Position numbers and translations under genes: made by a program
Assembly (NCBI GenBank): GCA_019677205.1
Contig: JAAMXY010000067.1
Location: 1 to 52,947, forward strand
DNA length: 52,947 nucleotides
Direction: 5' to 3'
Source of the DNA: Pinguiococcus pyrenoidosus
Taxonomy: Eukaryota; Sar; Pinguiophyceae; Pinguiochrysidales; Pinguiochrysidaceae
The notes under the pieces: generated by a model
What the model was told of the DNA's origin: nothing
Database searches by the model: none
Seen by the model: only the letters and a program-made list of their open reading frames with translations
Shown here: piece after piece, positions 9,977 through 19,180 of the stretch
Layout: each line of letters begins with the position of its first letter
How positions within the stretch are numbered: the stretch's first letter is position 1

Positions 9977-11432
9977 ATTCCTAATAGTCTGCATCGGGAT
10001 ATTGTCGCCGTGGGGGGGATGGAGAGCTGCGGGTACGAGAGCATAGCATTAGCAGCCATGGACTTGGGTCTCGCGCCGAGAGAGCGGTACCGCACGTCCG
10101 CCGTGCTCGAGCGTATTGGACGTACGATGCTCCGAGACGCACTCAGCCGCGCCGAGGTCGCCGCCGCCTTTGAGCCAAACTACCTTTCCGAGCTGCGCAT
10201 CGCCTGCAACGGACCGGGCATGTGCTCCGACGGACTGTTTCGCCTTGGGTACGTCTGCGCAGGAACGGATGTGCCAGGACGCCCGTCTCCTGATCATCTG
10301 CAACGCTTTGCCTAGGATGCTGAAAGCGCTGGCGATCTACTGGCGGCGACCGATCTTCATGGTCGTGGTTGATACGGGGGCGCGGAAGTATCCGATCACA
10401 CGCCTAGAGGATCCCGACGCGCAGCCGGGAGAGACGCAGGTTCGCCTGCCGATGCTGTGGGTCTTCACGCAGACCGATGGCGCCCCGGGCTCCATCAACG
10501 GTGTCAACAACTTTGACGCCAGGCCCTTCAGCCGAGAGCTTATCCACGACGAAGATGTCGTGCTGTACCGCACCCGGTTGAACAGCGGGCCTTGGATCGA
10601 CCACGTGCGTCCTTGCCTGCGCCTCTCCATCCCGGAGATGCTGCGAAGCAAGGTAAAGATGAGCATCATCTCAGACTCGTGCACCTTCGCCGGAGAGCAC
10701 TGGAAGGTCAAGCGAGGCCGCGCGGATCGCAACTCCAGCGCCGCGAGGCTGAGCGGCGTGTTCAAGCTGCTTGGCCGAAATCCCAACCATGCCTTCCTGG
10801 CCGGCATGCTCTTGATGGGATCCGAGAGGACGGACTACCTCCTCGACGCGCTTGGCTTGCAGAAGAGGAGGGATTACATCTGCAGCCGCGTTCGAGGAAA
10901 GTCCGAGAAGCTTTTCCTGCTGAGTCAGCATGACAGCGAGCGACTGCTCGAGTACCTGCAGGCCTTCCACCGGGAGATGTTCGCTCAGCTCACGAGGACG
11001 CGCGGGGGGCAGACGACACGGGAGAGGGTCCGCCACATCATTCAGGACGCCAGCCTCACCACGCAGAAGAAGCGCGGGACCATTGCGGAGGTGATCATCG
11101 ACTACTTCAGACAGCTCGTCAATCCAAGCGATCCCACCGCCGAAGGCCCGAAGGCGGCTCTGGCTCCGCAGAAAGCCAGTTCTGCGAATCTCGCGGGGTT
11201 CAACGACCAAGACAAGGAAGACGAAGAGGAGAGCTCGGCCTTGGACAGGGCCCTCGCCAAAGAGAACCTACTGGACGCCACGGAGCCTCGATCCAGACGA
11301 AGAGAAAACGCCGACCAGAACGACGCCTCACAAGATGGGCTCACCAAGCTTTTGCAGGCGGCGACCACCGGTGGGAATGTGGAGAAGGCCTCCCGCAAGA
11401 GAAGCGCGAATCGTAGAATGACGACAGTTTGA
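8348..11432 (+). CDS. Unrecognised 949-aa coiled-coil protein
   Basis: Four exons: 8348-8792, 8849-9875, 9988-10248, 10316-11432; introns of 56, 112 and 67 bp, phases 1, 2 and 2, all matching; total 2850 nt. I do not recognise the family. Residues about 18-115 form a charged coiled coil (LRNLRCELEEARVELDEKRL). The middle is low-complexity Ala/Ser/Thr/Pro with a duplicated motif, PTNLDEAIQKM at about 266 and PTNLNEAIEKM at about 296, each followed by a DP. A basic patch, SGKRRIPQ ... SAASKRLKALE, lies before the third exon. The C-terminal half (about 490-840) looks like a folded domain (IYWRRPIFMVVVDTGARKY, GVNNFDARPFSRELI, GVFKLLGRNPNHAFLAGMLL). It ends in an acidic-then-basic tail with RKRSANRR. 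Two NLS-like patches suggest a nuclear or chromatin role, but that is inference only. The second intron contains a TTGC microsatellite. Confidence 0.75.
9945..9976. repeat. Tetranucleotide microsatellite (TTGC) x8
   Basis: Eight perfect TTGC units inside intron 2 (9876-9987) of the 8348 gene, just upstream of the acceptor ATTCCTAATAG, so the repeat contributes to the pyrimidine-containing tract before the 3' splice site. Confidence 0.95.
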
Positions 11433-12271
11433 GAAATGGGCAGTAGCGAGGGAGGAGAGTCCACCTCCAAGAGTGCGCTTTTCGACCGTTCCCTTCAGGA
11501 AAGCTGAACACCTCCAAGGCTCGCATGCTTGCAAGATCCGGACAGTTCCGATGCTGAGCGAGGCACTCGGGTCCCGGAGCGGCACCTTTGCCGACTTCCC
11601 GCCCAGCCCAGCAGTCGTTGGCGCCGCTCCGTCGAAAAGCAAGCGGCAAGCGAGTGGGTCACCAAGATGATGCAGGCTCGCTGGAGGCCGATCCTGATCC
11701 AACATCAACTTCCTTGGCTGTCGCTACTCCTACCTTTCAACGCGGTATGCGCCTGAGCCGCTGACGTCTCACGCGCAGACGTTGCGAAGTGCAGGTCCAG
11801 CAACGCCCATGCTTCTGCTCTCCCTCTCGCTCTCGTCGCAATCCTGCTGTGACCGGTACGGGATGCTGCCCGTGAACGTCTTGGTACCATCTCCAGACTG
11901 CTCGGTTGCATGTCACCTCACACGGCCCCTCACGGACTTCAGATTTCCATCTGAAGCCCACGGGCTTGCGGCGCGCCATGGCGCGCCACGGCAAAGCTTG
12001 TCATAGAGGGCTTGCATGGAATCTTCCCGCGACTCCGTCGCGGCCAGCGCCTTGTCCCTGGAGGGGTCCGGTTGATCCGATTGGTCCCTGGCCCGAGTTC
12101 AAATTCCTGCGAAGAGTCAGCGGCGTCGCGCGTCGCCTCCACCTCGAACCCTGCGATGCGCAGCGTCGGCTTCCTTCGCACAGCAACTGCACAAGCATGC
12201 CAGCACGTGAAAGCAGCATCGACGCTTGAAGTTCCGTTCGCTTGTGTCGTTTTGGCCAAAGTCTCAGGTCC
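11433..12271. other. Intergenic region with palindrome and CCAAT box
   Basis: Tail of the 8348 gene and 5' region of the double glycosyltransferase. It contains an 18-bp perfect palindrome (11970-11987), a small hairpin AAGCCC-AC-GGGCTT at 11954-11967 directly before it, and an inverted CCAAT element GATTGGTC at 12079-12086, about 190 bp before the start codon. No convincing exon is visible. Confidence 0.5.
11970..11987. repeat. 18-bp perfect GC palindrome
   Basis: GGCGCGCCATGGCGCGCC is its own reverse complement. It lies about 285 bp upstream of the ATG at 12272, next to a second inverted repeat. It could be a dimeric transcription-factor site or a hairpin. Confidence 0.8.
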
Positions 12272-15200
12272 ATGTTTGGATTCACGAGCGTCTCTCGGAT
12301 AGCTGCGTGCCTGCCGCTTGCTATCGCCTTGCTTGCTGCAGCAACAAATGCAAGCTCCTTTCCACCCGTAGTGCAGAACTGCGACGTCGTAGGTCGAGGC
12401 CAGACCTCTAAGAACGCGTCCAGGTCGGAGTCCCAGACGCACCTGGGCCTCGAGGCCCTACGGCGCGGCGACTCGCAGGGTGGCCTCCTCTATTTCGCTG
12501 CGGCTCTTGAGGCGGACGCAACAAACCCGACGGCCAGATGTAACTACGCGGCTTTGCTGCCCGAGGCGACGCTTCGAGAGAAGCTTGCACAGACGCTCTG
12601 CTGCTTTCAGGCTGCCGAGCCTGAGAGTGGTAGATCGGAGCTCCTTGACCTGGCGCTTCGAACAGCGAACGCCGTGGAGGCCAAAGGACAAGCTGCAGAC
12701 GCTGCAGCCTTGCTTCTGGCGGCCGGGAGGCATTTTCCTGGTAGCGGCATCTTACAAGCACAGCTGTCTCTCCTGCATTCGTCTCTCCATCAGGTACGCG
12801 ACGTTTTCAAGTTTCCCTCAGGCATCATTGCCGCGCCTCACGACTTCCCTAGTACGACGCCGCCTTGGCGCAAGGGAGACTAGCAGTGGCTTTGGAGCCG
12901 CGTCATGCCGCCATCAGACACAACCTGGGAATGCTTCTGCATCGAATGGGCGACATCGAAGCCGCTGTCGACGAGTTCGTCGAGGCCGTCGTGCTCGATC
13001 CTCGATGCGTCCAGGCCATTCTCATGCTGGGTGGGGCCAACGCCAGCCCTAGATCTGCCGAATCCCTAACCCTCACACTGGATCATCGTGCTTCACAGCG
13101 AACATCGCTGGTGGCCGCAATGACATCGACACGGCGCAGGGGAATTATCGCAACGCCTTGCGGGCGGCAGAGGAGCTGGAGGACGAAGCGCTTCGAGATT
13201 CGGTATGCATCCTTTTGGCTTTGTGCGCACCACCTACCATCAGGATAAGAGTGTCGCGGCGTGCGATGCAGATTCGGCTGCAGCAAGTGGTGTCCGTGGT
13301 GCCGCAAATCTTCCGCTCGGCGTCTCATGCTGAGCGCGTATGGCAGAGCTTCACGTCCGGCTTGCTCGAGCTTCTGGACCTGCCTGAAAGGTATGCGGCG
13401 CATGCGTGGCTGTTGGAGGCAGCTTCGTGACGCACAGCCTCGTAGGGATGGCAATACGGGGAAGGACCTCCTGCGCATTGAAGACCCTCTCACCAGCACG
13501 GGCAGCGGCGCTCTGGGCTACTATCTGCTCTACGTCGGCGGTTCCAACATACAGGCGAGGCGGCTGCTTGCGCAGGTCTACTGGAGGTTCTGTCCCGCCC
13601 TGCGCTTTACGGCGAGACACTTGTTGCCGGCGGCAGCGTCGGGTCTGCGGTCTGCGCTCTTGCCGCCCAGGCGGGACAGGATCCGGGTGGCGTTTCTGAG
13701 CGCTTTTTTCCGCCACCATTCGGTGGGACTCTTGACAGCAGGCCTGATACAGCAACTGGACAGGAGCAAATTTGACGTACGTTCCACTACCGTCCTTGCT
13801 TGTGCGCTTGCGACTGCTTGAGAACCTAGTAGCTGTACCCAAGGTGCATGTGATCTTCGTGGGAAGCGTCGACCGCAAGGACCCCGCCACTAGCGACATT
13901 CTGTCTTCGGCGTCCACCTTTCATCTCGTCGACGAGACCTTGGAGGCGGCGCAACGCAGCGTGAGTAGGGCGTCCATCTATCGCACGATCCAGAGCGACC
14001 ACATCGATTCTCGCAAGTGGTCCCGCCTTCCTAATGTGCTCGCTCATCTCTCCCCAGATTGAAGCGCTGGAGCTCGATGTCCTCGTGTTCACTGAGATCG
14101 GTCAGCCCCTTTCTAAGGAGCACCGTTGTGATTCTGGAGAACTGCTGCTCACAAACCGTCTGCCCTCATCAGGGATGGACACGCTTACGTTCTTCCTGAC
14201 CTTCTCGAGGCTTGCGCATCGCTCAGTCGCCTTCTGGGGCCATGCCGTGACCTCCGGGGTATCGCCAGCGGACTCACCGGCTACGTCGTCAGCGGAGCTG
14301 GGCCAGAGCATTCCAGCGAAGTGGCGTGAATACATCTTCGCCGGCGGCGTCGACTACTTCGTCTCGTCGTCTCTTTTCGAGCTAGGGCCGCAAGAAGAGA
14401 GTCAGCGGTGGGGATTGATGACTCAAGACTTACGAACATCCCTCGCCTCATCCTTTCACGCCGCATGTGGACCTCCACAGGAAGTATACGGAGAAACTCT
14501 ACTCCATGAAGTCGCTCACGACGGTCTTCGCAAGGCCACCTTCGTTGCGGGAGGGCAGCCTTCGCCGCGAAGACTTTGGCTTGGCTTCCCGAGACAATGT
14601 GTACCTGATCCCGCAGACGCTCTACAAGCTGCATCCGGCTATCGACGCCCTTCTGGATCGGATTCTGCAGGCAGACCAACTCGGGCGAGTCGTGCTCATC
14701 GAGGCGCAGGAAGTTGCTTGGACGAATGCCATTCAAGAGAGGTAAAGCCGCATGTTGCCGCGTGCGACGGCGGTGAGGCACTTACCGCCCATGTCTTACA
14801 TCGTTACGTCAGGCTGGAGGTGACGATGAGCATGCGAAATTACGAGCGTGTGGTGTTCCTCCCCAGACTCTCACAGGGAGACTTCTTGGCGCTCTGCGCT
14901 TCAGCCGACGTGGTACTGGGTAAGCCGCAGTAGCCGCTCATTGAGAACCATCGAGAACCTCTGAGAGTGTACACGAGTGTAAATGTAACTCCTCTCTCTC
15001 TGTCTCTCTCTCAAGATCCCTTCCCAGTTGGAGGCGGCAGGTCGTCCTTTGAGATCTTCAGCGCGGGGACACCAATTGTGCTTCACAAGGGCCGGACCAA
15101 CATCCTCCAGCTGACACATGGCATGTACACCATGATGAACATCACGGAGAGCTTCTGCTGTATCACCCGCAACGACGACGACTTCGTCTCCGAGGTAAAC

Positions 15201-17729
15201 GAGAGAAGCGTGCATTTTTAGAATCTTGCCAATCGTGTGTAGCTCCTTTGCTGAGGGAGGGTACTGGACACGTATTCCTCAGCAGCTTTGTCTTTGCTCA
15301 CAGGCGCTTCGGATTGCCACGAACCCGGCGCTCGCTGCCCAGATACGAGGGGTGATACACGAGAGGAAGTGGGCACTTTTTGAGCGTGAGGACGTGGTTC
15401 TTGAGTGGGAGGCTTTCCTTCAAGGGATTGTCTCTCAGCCCCGACCGCATTTCGACTTTGACGACAATCGCAATTGGAATAAAGTTCGCGAAGCGCTAAC
15501 CGGATATGTGCGGCGGGGGTCTTGGGGCTACGAGGAAGTCACGGCTGTGGAAGATGGACCTAAACCAGGTCAAGCGAACGGCGCCGATGTCCGACGGCAG
15601 TCCGCAGCTGCGAGTACTAGCATAGTTCGAGGTAGGGTGCCGACCGTTGCTCCGAGGGGCCCGAAGCCTTCCAACGCAATCCTTCGTCATCCACAACAAC
15701 CGTTCACAGGATTCACAAGACTGATGTACGCCGTCGAGCTGATGTTGGACACTCCCAAGCGACGATGGGTGGCGCCGGATGGGCAAGTAAGGCTTTCGAG
15801 GGTCGACGTCCTCTCCACTCCAGTACTAAATCTCAAGGCAACCATCCCGCTCTAGCTTGTCGAAGGAACCAACCGATTCCTCCTCGCGTTCGAGCAAGGG
15901 CACCCAGCGAGCGCAGTGGATGATTTCTGTGCGTACGTCGACGCCGAACCCATCAAGTGTCGGTACGTGGAGCGACTCGTCCAAAGAGGCCTGGATGCCA
16001 GCCAGGTCGACGTGCTGGGCGTTGTCCACGTTGACGTAGAGGACGAGGACGACCTTGATGGGCAACACTCAAGGTCCCTCTCCGTTGAGCTCCGAAGAGG
16101 CGACGACCTCCACCAGCTTGCTCTCTTCGCCGCGCTCCGCCTGGGGATTCAGGTATCCTTGCTTGGTCCATACGTTGGAGTGTCGCTTCATGCGCACACG
16201 CCGAAGCGAGCATTTGGTAGTGATGCCGCATTCTCCTAGGAAGCTGATGGAGCGGTCGCCCACCTCGCAACCCAGTTTCGAGAGTATCTGCAGCAGCGGA
16301 ATGGCTCCGACCAGTTTCTCGAAGAGATCGGAAACGCAGGCGAAGATTCGATGTCGTGGCTGCGCGCTCGGCGCAGCCGCGCAAGAAATCACTTCATCCT
16401 TGGCGACGAGGAAGCTCCCAAGGTGGCGGTCGCGGCAGCTGCACTACAGCAGTCCCCTCGTCGGGAAGGCGAACATCAAAGGGTGCTTACAATCGCCATG
16501 ACGACCTGCAAGCGCTTGCCGTATTTCCGTCAAAGCATGCGTGCGGTCCACGAGGTAGTCCTTCTTCCGCATCTTTTTCTCGTTTCGGTCGATGCGAAGA
16601 TCGTCTCACTTCCTATCTTTCTTGCTAGGTGCTCACGGCGACGGCACTACACCAAATCGTGAGCGAGGTATTGGTTGTCGACGACAGCAGCGATCTTGCA
16701 GACCGACTGGAGATGACGGGCTTTCAAGACGACGAAGAACTGATGCGTCTTGGAGTCAAAGTGACGATGCTCTTTAAAGGAAGCCTGGACAAAGGACACG
16801 CCCGAAGCATGAATAGCATCATGCACCTTGTGAAGACACCCTACCTGCTGTACCTTGAAGACGACTGGGTGATTTGCGATGCGCCTGACGCCATCCATGA
16901 TCGAGTCCGCTTTGCGCTCGAGATCCTGATGGCGAAGTACCATAGAGGCACGTCGAAGCACCATAGACGTACAGCGACGAATCTTGAGCCGATTGCGCAG
17001 GTATGTCGCAAATGTGTTTCTGGCGCATCACAAACACGAGGCACGGGCTCACTCAGGTTCCCCAAGGTGCTGCTGAATGACCAGTCTACCCGTCCGTGTG
17101 CAGTTGGCAACGACCAAGAATGCTCATGCAGTCCGACGGGAGGTCATGTGAGGCGCTTGGAAGGTGCGGAGCACGAGACGGGCCCGCGGTACATGTTTTT
17201 CTCGAGAACCTTAGAGATTTGCTTTGCAGGACGAGAGTATCGGCTCCACGAATTCGCAGTCGCAGATCCGTCTCACGAGTTTCGGTATTGGCCGGGGCTG
17301 AGGTAGAGCTCGTCAATGCGGCTCCTACTTTTTCATTTGGTTTATGCTGCTGCTGCTGCTGCTCCTCCTCAGCCTGAATCCCGGCGTCTGGGACATCTCA
17401 TACTTGAGAGCGGCCTTCTCGGCAGCCCAGAGGGACCTCAGGTGCGTCGTCAGGTCGAGGAGCGGGTCTTTTTGAGCTTTCTCACGGCCTTTCGGATCGA
17501 TCAGATTCGACGAGAGCGACCACCGATTCGAGCAGTCCTTCTCCATGCTGTGTGAGCAGATCGGTACGACGAACCTCACTGAAGCTGTGGAGATGGATGT
17601 CTTCCTGCTGAAGCTTCTCTCGTGTGCACGAAAGGCATCCTCCACATGGCGTATCTTCCAAGCTGTTCCTTCGCGCATGTCGGCGCAAATTCAGCATATG
17701 TGCTGAATGCGCAAGCTCGGCCATTCTAG
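12272..17729 (+). CDS. Secretory double glycosyltransferase: TPR-GT41 (OGT/SPINDLY-like) fused to a GT-A-like transferase
   Basis: Nineteen exons: 12272-12793, 12853-13030, 13099-13202, 13272-13390, 13446-13776, 13844-13960, 14058-14100, 14173-14407, 14481-14741, 14813-14919, 15016-15194, 15304-15786, 15856-16152, 16240-16554, 16629-17000, 17067-17302, 17373-17441, 17505-17563, 17635-17729; 4122 nt, 1373 aa; all 18 phases match. A signal peptide (MFGFTSVSRIAACLPLAIAL) opens the protein. TPR-like helices span about 48-300. The GT41 part has SAFFRHHSVGLL (about 390), LELDVLVFTEIGMDTLTFF, RSVAFWGHAVTSG, IPQTLYKLHP (about 595, with the conserved Lys) and DVVLDPFPVGGG (about 670-680). After a linker containing SLSVELRRGDDLHQLALFAA, a second transferase follows: VLTIAMTTCKRLPYF (about 1075), VLVVDDSSD, LLYLEDDW (about 1170), YRLHEFAVADPSHEFRYWPG, SLNPGVWDISYL, YLPSCSFAHVG. 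GT41 enzymes add O-GlcNAc or O-fucose in cytosol or nucleus; here the signal implies ER/Golgi. Both donors and acceptors are unknown. Exon 8 codes a roughly 38-aa insertion after HAVTSG that may hide an unresolved intron. Confidence 0.85.
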
Positions 17730-18390
17730 CGGGCGGCAGCAGACATTGAATTGAAGCGATTGCAAGCTAGAACGAGCGTTGAAGCTCCGCGACTCGACTG
17801 TCGTCGCCGTCCCAAGTTTCTCGAGGCGGAAGCCGCGGCTGATCCGCTCTTTACCCACGAAGCCCACGCACGCTAAAATCAAAAGGAAAACCTTCTGTCC
17901 CGCGCGTGGAAGAGAGCTGCTTTCGAAGAGATACGGATCATCGCTCCAGCCCGTCACGATCCACTTAGCGTCTCGTTGCTCATGTATCATCCGTGCTAGG
18001 CCGAGCGACTCGACCCATCCGCTATGCCTGTCCTTTCTTCTACGCAACCTCCGCCGCACCACCCAAAGCGTCGTCCTCTCAGCCTTCTTTTCTGCCTCCC
18101 ACTCATCTGCTGGAGCATGGCTGATCCCTGGAACGGCCAGGGTCTTATGCTTCGCCGCGCCCGCTGAGAAGCACCACCCGCTCGGCACCGGTTCTGGTCA
18201 CCACTTCCCTGGCGCGAGCCACCTCTTCTGCGCCGTTGTGGAAGAAGCACCTGGGGATAAGCAGAAGGCGGCCGCTCTCCGGATCGGCTTGGAGCCTTCA
18301 GACCTGGCAGAAAGGCAGCGCCGCCTTGTAGGCCTTCTCGGGCGCCAGGACGAGGAAAAGCGTCATCACGAACAGCTCCGCCAGCTTCAT
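17691..18390 (-). other. Unresolved minus-strand coding-like locus
   Basis: An ATG at 18390 begins a 29-codon hydrophobic leader (MKLAELFVMTLFLVL...) ending at a possible donor at 18303. Downstream frames contain GAERVVLLSGRGEA followed by a stop, and then, after a frame change, an open frame to 17691 with ERTTLWVVRR and DAKWIVTGWSDDPYLFE. The VVLLSGRGE string recalls NmrA-like NAD(P)-binding proteins, but I could not join the pieces with matched GT-AG sites. The tail would overlap the 3' end of the double glycosyltransferase. It may be a spliced gene, a pseudogene or chance; low confidence. Confidence 0.2.
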
Positions 18391-18534
18391 CCTCGATGGG
18401 CCCCCAATGCCTGTGGCGGAGCCACTCGAGGCGGGGGAGAGCCCCACGCCACTGTGCACACTTCAGAGCCTTCGTCGCCTCCAGGGCCTCCGTACAGGCA
18501 GCCGCGAATCCAGCTCCACCGGGCCTCTCTCCCG

Positions 18535-18546
18535 CCATTGGATTGG
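18535..18546. promoter_or_regulatory. Tandem inverted CCAAT boxes upstream of TFIIA-gamma
   Basis: CCATTGGATTGG contains two ATTGG (inverted CCAAT) cores about 190-200 bp before the ATG at 18739. The spacing resembles that of the CCAAT elements before other genes in this window. The interval 18391-18738 otherwise shows no gene. Confidence 0.4.
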
Positions 18547-18738
18547 CGAGCAAGCCCTCGGGCTGCTTGCCTCCGTTTCTGGACAAGTCCAGGGCGTCGG
18601 CGGTAGCATGCGGGCGCAACTGCGGAACCGGGACAGATGACGGAAGTGGGAGTGGATCGGAAGCGGGATTTTCGCGCCGAAACGCGGTTTGAAAACCTAG
18701 GAAGGTGCTGAGCGGCGCTGCAGGCGCCTTGGAGACTC

Positions 18739-19044
18739 ATGTGGAGGGGCTTGGAGATTGGGCGCACCTTTGTGGAGGCGGTGCGAGAGCTCCAGAGCGA
18801 AGACATCGTGTCTCAGGCGATAGCTGAAGCGTTCCTGGAGGAGTTCGACCGCAGCATGGACGAGCTTATGCAGATGTACACCGAGGAGTCGAGCGCGAAG
18901 GCGGTTGCGGAGCTTCGGCAATTCAACGCGTGCGCAGGCCTGTGGAGGCTGGAGCTAGAGCAGCTGACGCTGGACTATGGCGGCTCGCAAAAGCGGTTCC
19001 CCAAGGCCGCTCTCTTTCTGCTGGGATCGGGTCCGGACACGTGA
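18739..19044 (+). CDS. Transcription initiation factor TFIIA small (gamma) subunit
   Basis: A single-exon ORF of 101 aa starting at an ATG at 18739. The N-terminal half matches the TFIIA-gamma helical domain: WRGLEIGRTFVEAVRELQ corresponds to the family's 'LYR..TIG..L..AL.EL', and AIAEAFLEEFDRSMDELMQ to 'A..VL.QFDKSM.EAL'. FNACAGLWRLELEQLTLDY matches the beta-barrel segment normally written 'YRFCDNVWTFIL.....'. Known role: TFIIA contacts TBP and TFIIB at Pol II promoters, stabilising TBP on DNA in the nucleus. At 101 aa it is near the usual 105-120. A GTGAGG sequence overlaps the stop region, so a short extra 3' exon is possible but no continuation was recognised. It is divergent, so moderate-high confidence. 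Confidence 0.78.
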   Translation: MWRGLEIGRTFVEAVRELQSEDIVSQAIAEAFLEEFDRSMDELMQMYTEESSAKAVAELRQFNACAGLWRLELEQLTLDYGGSQKRFPKAALFLLGSGPDT

Positions 19045-19090
19045 GGAGAGGCTGCCAGTTTTTCTTTGATTCTTGGCCTCTCCTGTTTGC

Positions 19091-19124
19091 TGTGGTTGTG
19101 GTTGTGGTTGCGGTTGTGGTTGTG
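19091..19124. repeat. 6-bp tandem repeat (TGTGGT)n
   Basis: About five and a half copies of TGTGGT with one C substitution, in the short convergent interval between the TFIIA-gamma and NDRG-like 3' ends. Confidence 0.9.
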
Positions 19125-19180
19125 CCTGAGGAGATGGGTACGGAAGATCTGGGTGGCAAAATTGGGAGGTTCAAAGTTCC

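Noticed and set aside
9851-10248. Separate gene starting at the ATG at 10019 or 10058
   Set aside because: A CAG|GTGAGG donor at 9876 and an acceptor at 9987 join in matching phase 2 with the upstream exons, so a single gene is more economical; left open as an alternative.
15226-15855. Stop at 15853-15855 as the end of the GT41 gene
   Set aside because: A GTAAGG donor at 15787 and an acceptor ending at 15855 join in phase 0 to exons that continue through the second transferase with consistent phases to 17729.
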